Below are positions 25,037 through 31,940 of a stretch of 64,000 nt of DNA, one piece after another. Each line of letters starts with the position of its first letter. Position 1 is the first letter of the stretch. The translations under genes and the position numbers were made by a program. Source of the DNA: Streptomyces aurantiacus JA 4570 (GTDB taxonomy: Bacteria; Actinomycetota; Actinomycetes; Streptomycetales; Streptomycetaceae); assembly GCF_000414115.1 (NCBI RefSeq), contig NZ_AOPZ01000050.1:1-64000 (forward strand), written 5' to 3'. Under the pieces are notes generated by a model. The model ran no database searches. It had not been told where the DNA came from and worked only from the letters and a program-made list of their open reading frames with translations.

Positions 25037-25624
25037 ATGCCTTACAAGATCCCCAACGTGGTGGAGCCCGGCACCCTCGCCGGCCAGGAGCAACCGACCC
25101 TCGCCGCCTCCGGTGGCCTGATCCTGCGTGCCTGGTCGCCCAAGGACGCGCCCGCCGTGTACGAGGCGTTCCAGGACCCGGCGTTGCAGCGGTGGCACGC
25201 GCGGGTGGCCGACTCCGAGGACGAGGCCCGGGAGTGGATCGAGGACTGGCGCGCGGCGTGGGCGAAGGAGCGGGCCGCGACCTGGGCGGTCGCGGACGCG
25301 GACACCGGCGAGGTGGCGGGCCGGGTCGCGCTGCGCGAGATCAACCTCGGTGACGGCCAGGCGGAGATGGCGTACTGGACGATGCCGCGCGCCCGCGGCC
25401 GGGGCGTCGCGCCGCGCGCGGTCACCGCGCTCGCGGGCTGGGCGCTCGACGTGGTGGGCCTGCACCGGCTGGAGCTCTACCACGCCACGGCCAACGAGGC
25501 GTCGTGCCGGGTGGCCCTGAAGACCGGCTTCGTGGCGGAGGGCGTCAAACGGAGCGCGGTGCTGCACGAGGACGGCTGGCACGACATGCACCTGCACGCC
25601 CGGATCAGGGGGGACGCGACCTGA
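25037..25624 (+). CDS. GNAT-family N-acetyltransferase (RimJ/RimL-like)
   Basis: 195 residues. The acetyl-CoA loop is RARGRGVAPRAVTALAGWAL, followed by the conserved HRLELYHATANEASCRVALK and GFVAEGVKR segments typical of RimJ/RimL protein or amine acetyltransferases. The ATG at 25037 is preferred to an earlier in-frame codon because the conserved domain starts near it. No operon partner is evident (109-bp gap upstream, repeats downstream). Substrate unknown. Confidence 0.85.
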   Translation: MPYKIPNVVEPGTLAGQEQPTLAASGGLILRAWSPKDAPAVYEAFQDPALQRWHARVADSEDEAREWIEDWRAAWAKERAATWAVADADTGEVAGRVALREINLGDGQAEMAYWTMPRARGRGVAPRAVTALAGWALDVVGLHRLELYHATANEASCRVALKTGFVAEGVKRSAVLHEDGWHDMHLHARIRGDAT

Positions 25625-25645
25625 GGGAGGACGGGGCCAGGGGAG

Positions 25646-25686
25646 CCGCGCCCCGAAGGGGCGCGGGGAACTGCGCGCCAAGCCAC
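25646..25686. repeat. Streptomyces interspersed hairpin repeat
   Basis: A 9-bp perfect stem (CCGCGCCCC / GGGGCGCGG) with GAA loop, followed by GGAACTGCGCGCCAAGCCAC. This hairpin-plus-tail sequence is one I recognise as recurring between genes in many Streptomyces genomes. It may act as terminator for the acetyltransferase gene. Confidence 0.7.
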
Positions 25687-25748
25687 ATCGAACCCCGCGG
25701 CCTGCAAGGAACCACAAGAGGCACCCCCTGCCCAGCCACAGGCGAAGG

Positions 25749-25823
25749 GCCCCGCGCAGAGGGAGGCGCCTCGCGCAGAGGAACGGCACCCCACGCAGAG
25801 CGAGGGCACCCCACGCGGAGGGG
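25749..25823. repeat. Degenerate ~20-bp direct repeats
   Basis: Four imperfect units (starts near 25749, 25766, 25786, 25806) with core GCACCCCACGCAGAG or GCGCCTCGCGCAGAG lie just upstream of the pseudouridine synthase. They are not coding. Nothing else recognisable is in 25687-25864. Confidence 0.65.
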
Positions 25824-25864
25824 CCCCGCCCCGGCAGACCCCACGCCCCGTACTCTTGCCCGCT

Positions 25865-26809
25865 GTGACCCGAAGACGCCGCGTTCCGCCCGCTCCCCTG
25901 CCGCAGCGCGACGGCGTCGACCCGGTGCGGGTCCGGCTGCCGGACGGCGGGGCGTGGGCCTGCGTACGGGACCATCTCGTCGAGCGGCTCGCGGCACCGC
26001 CCGGCCTCGTCGACGCGATGCTGCGCGAAGGGCGGATCGTCGGCGCGGACGGGACGCCGGTGGCACCCGACGCCCCGTACACGCCGGGCGCGTACCTGTG
26101 GTTCCACCGGGACCTGCCGGACGAGCCCCCGGTCCCCGGCGCCATCGACGTCGTCCACCGCGACGAGCACATCGTCGTCGCCGACAAACCGCATTTCCTC
26201 GCCACCATGCCGCGCGGCAGCCACGTGGCCCAGACGGCTCTCGCCCGGCTGCGCTCCCGCCTCGGCATCCCGGCGCTCGGCGCCGCGCACCGCCTGGACC
26301 GGCTCACCGCGGGGCTGCTCCTGTTCACGGTGCGGCCCGAGGAACGCGGCGCGTACCAGTCGCTGTTCCGCGACCGCCGGGTGCACAAGGAGTACGAGGC
26401 CGTGGCCGCTTACGACCCTGGGCTCGACCTGCCGCGCACCGTACGCAGCCACATCGTCAAAGAACGCGGCGTCCTCGCCGCCTACGAGGTGCCCGGCGCC
26501 GAGCCGAACAGCGAGAGCCGCGTCGAACTGATCGAGCACGACGGCCGGCTCGGCCGCTACCGGCTCCTCCCGCACACCGGCCGCACGCACCAGCTCCGCG
26601 TCCATATGAACGCCCTCGGCCTGCCCATCCTGGGCGACCCGCTCTACCCGGAGGTACGCGCGGCGGCGGCGCCGGACGACTTCCGGCGCCCCCTCCAACT
26701 CCTGGCCCGTGTCCTGGAGTTCACCGACCCCGTCACCGGGACCGCACACCGCTTCGTGAGCGGACGCACCCTGGAATCATGGTCCGCGTACGAGGACTGG
26801 GCCCACTAG
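25865..26809 (+). CDS. RluA-family pseudouridine synthase
   Basis: 314 residues. The catalytic Asp is in GAAHRLDRLTAGLLLFT (HRLDxxTSG form), with the other family blocks DEHIVVADKPHFLATMPRG, HKEYEAV and HTGRTHQLRVHMNALGLPI LGDPLYP in order. It isomerises uridine in rRNA or tRNA; the precise site cannot be predicted. The GTG at 25865 is used because upstream sequence TACTCT could be a -10 box of a leaderless mRNA. It converges on the P450 of the conservon with a 25-bp gap. Confidence 0.87.
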   Translation: MTRRRRVPPAPLPQRDGVDPVRVRLPDGGAWACVRDHLVERLAAPPGLVDAMLREGRIVGADGTPVAPDAPYTPGAYLWFHRDLPDEPPVPGAIDVVHRDEHIVVADKPHFLATMPRGSHVAQTALARLRSRLGIPALGAAHRLDRLTAGLLLFTVRPEERGAYQSLFRDRRVHKEYEAVAAYDPGLDLPRTVRSHIVKERGVLAAYEVPGAEPNSESRVELIEHDGRLGRYRLLPHTGRTHQLRVHMNALGLPILGDPLYPEVRAAAAPDDFRRPLQLLARVLEFTDPVTGTAHRFVSGRTLESWSAYEDWAH

Positions 26810-26834
26810 CCCGGCCCGGGAGCCGGCGAAGCGC

Positions 26835-28335
26835 TCAGTAGCCCCGCCACCACTCCAGGAAGCGCCGCCACGCACCCTTGCGCCGGACCGGCGCGGCCGC
26901 CGGGTCCTGCGGTGCCGGGGCCGCGGGGGCCGCCGGCTGCGCGGCCGGGGCGGCCGGCTGCGGGAACGGCTGCGGCATCGGGGACGACACCTCCCAGTTC
27001 TTGCGCGGCGTCGGCACATGCGACATCGGCCGGGCCGTGACGTCCTGCGGCGGCCGCTTGCCGAACTGCACCGGCAGCTCCACCAGATGCCGCGACAGGA
27101 TCGACGACCGCCAGCGCAACTCCCGCTCGTCCACGGCGAGTTCCACGTCGGGCAGCCGCATGAGCAGCGCGTCCACACCGGTGTCGGCGATGGCGCGGCC
27201 GATGTCCTGGCCGGGGCACTCGTGCGGCCCGCCGCTGAACGCGAGGTGGGACCGGTTGCCCTGCATGTTCGCGGACAGGTCGGGGCGGACAATGGGGTCG
27301 ACGTTGCCCGGCTGGATGCCGAGGAGCAGGCCGTCGCCCGCCTTGATCTGCTGGCCGCCGAGCTGGGTGTCCTGCTTCGCGAAGTAGCCGACCATCGCGC
27401 TGAACGGCGGCTCGTCCCACAGCGACTGCTCGACCGCCTCGGGGACGGTCATCTGGCCGCCGCTGAGCTGGGCGCGGAAGCGCGGGTCGGTCAGCACCAT
27501 GCGCAGCACGTTCGCGATGAGGTTCGCCGTGGCCTCGTACGCCGCGATCAGCACAAGCCGCAGATGGGCGGCGACCTCGTCGTCGGTGAGCTGCGCGGGC
27601 TGGGCGATGAGGGCGCTGGTGAAGTCCTCCTCGGGCTGGGCCCGGCGGCGCACGACGTGCCGGGTGAGCGCCTCCATCACGTACGCGTTGCTGGCGATGG
27701 CCGTTTCGGTGCCCTTGATCATGTCCCGGGCCGCCTGCACCATGCGCTCGCTGTACTCCTCGGGCATGCCGAGGACGTGCAGCATCACCATCATCGGCAG
27801 ATGCTCGGCGAACTGGCCCACCAGGTCGGCCCGGCCGATCTCGCAGATGTCGTTGAGCAGCCTGTTGCTGTAGCGGTTGATGTGGCGGCGGATGCCGCGG
27901 TGGTCGAGGCCCGCCATGGCGCCGGTGACGGCCCCGCGCAGACGCTGGTGCTCGGCGCCCTCGGCGAAGGAGCACATCGGCTGCCAGGTGAACACCGGCG
28001 CAGAGCGGGTGGTCCAGGCCCGCGGTGCCGTCCTTGACGGCGCTCCACTGCCGGGAGTCGCGGCAGTACTGCGACGGCGTGCGGACCATGTGCAGGTTCT
28101 CGCTGTGGCCGAGCACCGCCCAGACGCGTACGTCGTTGTGGATCAGCGCCGGGGCCACCGGGCCGTGTTCGGCGCGCAGTTTCTCGTACACGCCCGCGAG
28201 GTCGTGGTCGGCCTCGGGGCCGAACAGGCGGCGCAGGCCGCCGGCGCCGAAGCCGGAGGGCTCGTGGGCGGGGCAGCCGGGGGGCGGCGCGGTGGCCGCG
28301 TCGGTGCCGGGCCGGGAGGGTGAGGGAGTCGTCAC
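26835..28335 (-). pseudogene. CYP157-like cytochrome P450 of the conservon, split by a +1 frameshift
   Basis: Two frames together make one P450. The first 111 codons (28335-28003) encode the N-terminus up to GLDHPL; the rest (28001-26835) continues with APVFTWQPMCSFAEGAEHQR in another frame. Removing one base at 28002 would restore about 499 residues. Heme-binding motif: FSGGPHECPGQDIG. The K-helix reads VEQSLWDEPP, so the usual ExxR arginine is missing; that EQSLW motif is what is described for CYP157C1, the P450 of a S. coelicolor conservon. A Pro/Ala-rich tail precedes the C-terminus. Either a sequencing error or a recent mutation. Confidence 0.85.
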
Positions 28336-28446
28336 GGTGGTTCGCTCCGGGGTCGCGAAAGGTCCGGGTGTGGGGTCGTGGGGCGGGCTGCGGGTGGAAC
28401 GGGGGTGGGGCGTGCCGGACAGGTCCGGCTGCGCGAGCCGGTGCGG

Positions 28447-29076
28447 TCAGGCCCTGGCCGCGGCCAGGGCGTGCAGATAGCGCATGAGTGTCATCAGCGT
28501 GTCCTTGCTGGAGATCCGCCGGCGGGCGTCGCAGTGCACTATCGGTACGTGGCTGTCCAGGTCGAGAGCCGTACGCAGAGCGTCGACCGGGTGGCGGGGC
28601 GCGTCCGGGAAGTCGTTGACGGCGATGATGAACGGGACGCCGCGCTCCTCCAGGCGTCCGATCACGTCGAAGCTGACCTCCAGGCGGCGGGTGTCGATGA
28701 GGACGACGGCGCCGAGGGCACCCTCGAAGAGGCCGTTCCACAGGAACCAGAACCTCTCCTGGCCCGGGGTGCCGAACAGATACAGCACCAGTTCCTCGGA
28801 GATGCTGATCCGGCCGAAGTCCATCGCGACGGTCGTGGCCGTCTTCGTCTCGGAGCCGTAGTTGTCGTCGACGCCGATGCCGGCCTGCGTCATGGTCTCT
28901 TCGGTGGTCAGCGGACGGATCTCACTGACCGAGCCCACCATCGTCGTCTTGCCGACTCCGAACCCGCCCACGATGACGACCTTCACGGCGGCCGCGGCCG
29001 TGTCGGGCAGGACGTCCCGCTCGCTGGGCCCGGTGATCGCGCCGTTGGTGAGCGTGTCAGAGCTTTTGAAGTCCAT
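28447..29076 (-). CDS. cvnD: Conservon GTPase CvnD (RarD-like)
   Basis: 209 residues, Ras/MglA-like small GTPase. P-loop GGFGVGKTTM (about 37-46), switch region TEETMTQAGIGVDD, G3-like YLFGTPGQERFWFLW, and the base-recognition loop VNDFPD (N-x-x-D in place of NKxD). It is the last Cvn gene and lies 111 bp upstream of the P450. In Streptomyces the Cvn proteins form a membrane-associated complex in which this GTPase acts with the other three; the homologous rar operon affects aerial mycelium formation. It overlaps cvnC by 20 bp. Confidence 0.9.
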   Translation of the reverse strand: MDFKSSDTLTNGAITGPSERDVLPDTAAAAVKVVIVGGFGVGKTTMVGSVSEIRPLTTEETMTQAGIGVDDNYGSETKTATTVAMDFGRISISEELVLYLFGTPGQERFWFLWNGLFEGALGAVVLIDTRRLEVSFDVIGRLEERGVPFIIAVNDFPDAPRHPVDALRTALDLDSHVPIVHCDARRRISSKDTLMTLMRYLHALAAARA

Positions 29077-29503
29077 GCATCACCGCTTCGAGAAGGGAAC
29101 GGTCGGGGAGCGCGGAGCGCACGACGGGTGCGCGCGCCTGCACTAAGTCGGCCGCGAGCAGGTCCGTGAGGACCACGGTCACCACGCTGACCGGCAACGC
29201 CATGTAGGCCGAGAGCTCCGCGACGGACAGCGGTGTCCGGCACAGCCGCAGCACGGCGGTCTGCTCGGGCTGCGCCGTCGGGGCCGGGTCGTCCTTGGCG
29301 ACGATCAGCGTGACCAGGTCGAGCGGTGCCCGCTCCGAGTCGTCGCCGGTGAGGATGTAGAGCCTCTCCGGGTTCTCGGGAGTGCGGCGTTCACGCCGGA
29401 CGGGCACCTCCGCCTGGAAGCGGTCATCGGGGCCGTCGAGGCCGGGGAAACCGTCCGGTCCTTCGGGGATGGCGTCTTGCGGGGGGTCTTGCGGATGAGT
29501 CAT
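29057..29503 (-). CDS. cvnC: Conservon DUF742 protein CvnC
   Basis: 148 residues of the DUF742 family: RLYILTGDDSERAPLDLVTL, then a winged-helix-like region LCRTPLSVAELSAYMALPVS, VVTVVLTDLLAADLVQ. It is the third conservon gene. The winged helix suggests protein or DNA contact, but its biochemical task is unclear. Start ATG overlaps the cvnB stop by 4 bp; its own end overlaps cvnD by 20 bp, implying coupled translation. Confidence 0.88.
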   Translation of the reverse strand: MTHPQDPPQDAIPEGPDGFPGLDGPDDRFQAEVPVRRERRTPENPERLYILTGDDSERAPLDLVTLIVAKDDPAPTAQPEQTAVLRLCRTPLSVAELSAYMALPVSVVTVVLTDLLAADLVQARAPVVRSALPDRSLLEAVMHGLQKL

Positions 29504-29913
29504 ACGGCCTGCCCGTCTCGCCGGGGCGGGCTCGTGAGGTGGGCGCCGATCCGGACGACCAGGTCCCGCATGCGGTTGCCGATCAGTCCCGCGTCGACGG
29601 TCTCCTCGGCAAGCACGGCGAGATACGCGCCGGCGCCCGCGGCCATCATGTAGAAGTAGCCGCCGTTGACCTCGATGATGACCATGCGCATCTTGCCGTT
29701 GCCGTCGCTCTCCGGGATCTCGGTGGCGACGGCGGCGGCGAGGCTCTGCAGCCCGGCGCAGGCGGCGGCGAGGCGGTCGGCTCCGTCGGGGTCGCCGCCG
29801 TGGCGCGCGATGCGCAGTCCGTCGGCGGAGAGCACCACGATCTGCCGGACCCCGTGCACGCCGTCGGCGAGCTCCTTGAGCATCCAGTCGAAGTTGGCCC
29901 GCTGCTGGATCAC
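29500..29913 (-). CDS. cvnB: Conservon roadblock/LC7 protein CvnB
   Basis: 137 residues. Roadblock/LC7 domain: NFDWMLKELADGVHGVRQIV, VLSADGLRIARHG, ACAGLQSLAAAVA, NGGYFYMMAAGAGAYLAVLA. MglB-like roadblock proteins act as GTPase partners, so this probably regulates CvnD. The GTG at 29913 overlaps the cvnA stop as GTGA (4 bp), which fixes the start. Confidence 0.9.
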   Translation of the reverse strand: MIQQRANFDWMLKELADGVHGVRQIVVLSADGLRIARHGGDPDGADRLAAACAGLQSLAAAVATEIPESDGNGKMRMVIIEVNGGYFYMMAAGAGAYLAVLAEETVDAGLIGNRMRDLVVRIGAHLTSPPRRDGQAV

Positions 29914-31541
29914 TTCCAGCCCCCCTCGTCGGCGTTGTCGGTGCTGCCGTGGTCGTTCTGGTTGCGGACCTGCTGCGGGGCCGCCGGGTCGTGCGGGCGG
30001 TCGCCCCCGGCGGGGTCCTCGCCGTTCACGCCCTTCATGAATGCCTCGATCCAGAGACCGGGCTCCTTCTCCTCCTGCTGCGCCGGCTGCGGCGGTGGAG
30101 GGGGCCCGGCGGCCATGGCCGCCTCGGCGCGGCGCTGGGCCTCGGCCTCCTGCGCGTAGCGCTCGCTGAGCGACATCTTGACCCGACTCCTGCGCTGCGG
30201 AAGGCCGTTGGCCGTCCACTCGGTGACTTCGGGGATGTCGTCCTCCATGGACGCCCTGAGCGGCATGGAGGGGCGCGGCACCGTGGTGACCTTGCGCGGC
30301 TTCTTGCGGCGGATGTCGCGGGCCTCTTCGATGATGGTGCCGTCGGCGTTCACGCGCGGCACGGCGGCGGCACCGATGCCGTGCGCGAGGCCGGGCGCCG
30401 GCTCGGAGGTGAGCATGTCGCGCGGCACGATGAGGACGGCGCGGACGCCGCCGTACGCCGACTGCCTGAGCGACACCTGGAGGTTGTACATCTGCGAGAG
30501 CCGGCCCACGACGGCCATGCCGAGGCGCGGTGTCTCACCGAGGTCGTTCAGGTCCATGCCCTGCTGGGCCCGTTCCAGCATCCGCTCGGCCCGGGCGCGG
30601 GCCTCCTCGCTGAGGCTGACGCCGCCGTCCTCGATCTCGACGGCGATGCCCGTCTGCACCTCGACCGCGGTGACGTGCACCCGGGTCTGCGGCGGCGAGT
30701 AGCGCGTGGCGTTGTCGAGCAGTTCGGCGCAGGCGTGGATGAGCGGCTCCACCTTGGTGCCGTGAATGTTGACCTTGGCGATGGAGTGCAGGTCGACGCG
30801 CTGGTACTCCAGGATCCGGGACATGGCGCCGCGCAACACGCTGAACAGCGGTACGGGCTTGGGCCACTGGCGTCCCGGCCTGGCGCCGCCGAGCACCGTG
30901 ATCGAGTCGGCGAGGCGGCCGATGAGGGCCGTGCCGTGGTCGATGCGGAGCAGGTCGTCGAAGACCTCGGGGTTGCGGCCGTGGAACTCCTCCATGTCGC
31001 GCAGTTCCGCGGCCTGTTGGTGGACGATGGACTGCACGCGCCGCGCGATGTTGACGAAGGCGCGCTGCGAGTTCTCGCGCATCGCCTCCTCGCGGTCCAG
31101 GGTGTCCAGGATGGCGCGCAGCAGGATGCGCTGGGACTGCGGCAGCCGGCGGTTGGTCTCGTCGCCGTCGATGACGTGGCGGATGACCTCCGAGGGGGCC
31201 TCGCCCTGCCGGACCCGGTGCAGGGTCTCGGGCAGCAGCTCACTGCCCAGGCGGACGGTGTCCTCGTCGAGGGCCGCGATGCGGTGCTCCAGGTGGGCGG
31301 TCTGCGCCGCGTGGCTCCTGCGCAGGTTCCGGAGGACGCGGCCGCGGCGCGCCGCCTCGGAGCCGACGGCGATGACCACGAGCGTGGCGATGGCGCCGCA
31401 CCAGCCGACCGCGATCCGGGCCGGCTCCGTCACCGCGGCGACGGCGGCTCCCGTCGCCGCGGCCATCAGCATGGCGGGCAGCAACAGCACGCGTGCGTAA
31501 GGGACTTCTCGGCCACCGGGAGGCGATTGAACACTCACCAT
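29910..31541 (-). CDS. cvnA: Conservon sensor-kinase-like protein CvnA (RarA-like)
   Basis: 543 residues. Two membrane helices lie at about 15-60 (VLLLPAMLMAAATGAAVAAV and AVGWCGAIATLVVIAVG), then coiled-coil (HAAQTAHLEHRIAALDEDTV). The DHp-like segment RAFVNIARRVQSIVHQQ lacks the usual phosphoacceptor context. The ATPase domain has the N-box ACAELLDNATRYSPP and G-box IEDGGVSLSE and GMAVVGRLSQMYN. A disordered Pro/Gln-rich tail ends the protein. Members look like histidine kinases but are thought to signal through the Cvn complex. First gene of a coupled operon. Confidence 0.9.
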   Translation of the reverse strand: MVSVQSPPGGREVPYARVLLLPAMLMAAATGAAVAAVTEPARIAVGWCGAIATLVVIAVGSEAARRGRVLRNLRRSHAAQTAHLEHRIAALDEDTVRLGSELLPETLHRVRQGEAPSEVIRHVIDGDETNRRLPQSQRILLRAILDTLDREEAMRENSQRAFVNIARRVQSIVHQQAAELRDMEEFHGRNPEVFDDLLRIDHGTALIGRLADSITVLGGARPGRQWPKPVPLFSVLRGAMSRILEYQRVDLHSIAKVNIHGTKVEPLIHACAELLDNATRYSPPQTRVHVTAVEVQTGIAVEIEDGGVSLSEEARARAERMLERAQQGMDLNDLGETPRLGMAVVGRLSQMYNLQVSLRQSAYGGVRAVLIVPRDMLTSEPAPGLAHGIGAAAVPRVNADGTIIEEARDIRRKKPRKVTTVPRPSMPLRASMEDDIPEVTEWTANGLPQRRSRVKMSLSERYAQEAEAQRRAEAAMAAGPPPPPQPAQQEEKEPGLWIEAFMKGVNGEDPAGGDRPHDPAAPQQVRNQNDHGSTDNADEGGWK

Positions 31542-31892
31542 GTATGCCCTCTGAACACTCGTCTTGGGGAGGAAGTTGGGGACGTCGGAAACGTGGGGGA
31601 TGTGAGGGTTCGCCGGGGATTCGCCCCGCGCGAAGAAAACGAACTATCGAATATCTGGGAACAAGCGCGCGAATCTGTCGCAACTCGTTCAACTCGCCGC
31701 GCTCCGGGCGAGCTTAGTCCGCTCGCATCACGCTGGAGTCATATTCGGCAACCCTCTGCGAGCGCCTCCCGAGGGGCCTACACTCTGCCCCATTTGCACG
31801 CGCGGCAACCACATAATCGCATGGAGTCACGGAGGGGGACGTTTCAGCCACGGCGCGCCCCCGGTGGGCGCACCGGACGCGGGGACGGCAGC
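31542..31892. other. Non-coding region upstream of cvnA
   Basis: About 350 bp without a supported gene. It should contain the cvnA promoter. It is AT-richer than its surroundings, especially 31630-31680 (AACTATCGAATATCTGGG) and 31790-31825. A 9-bp direct repeat GAGTGTTCA lies either side of the cvnA start (minus strand, near 31555 and 31535). No clear -35/-10 pair stands out. Confidence 0.5.
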
Positions 31893-31921
31893 GGCCCCCG
31901 CCGGTTCACCCGACGGGGGCC
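31893..31921 (-). terminator. Hairpin after helY
   Basis: 12-bp stem with one mismatch (arms GGCCCCCGCCGG and CCGACGGGGGCC) and a TTCAC loop, 20 bp past the helY stop on the minus strand. Separates helY from cvnA. Confidence 0.75.
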
Positions 31922-31940
31922 ACTTGAACGCCGTTGTACG

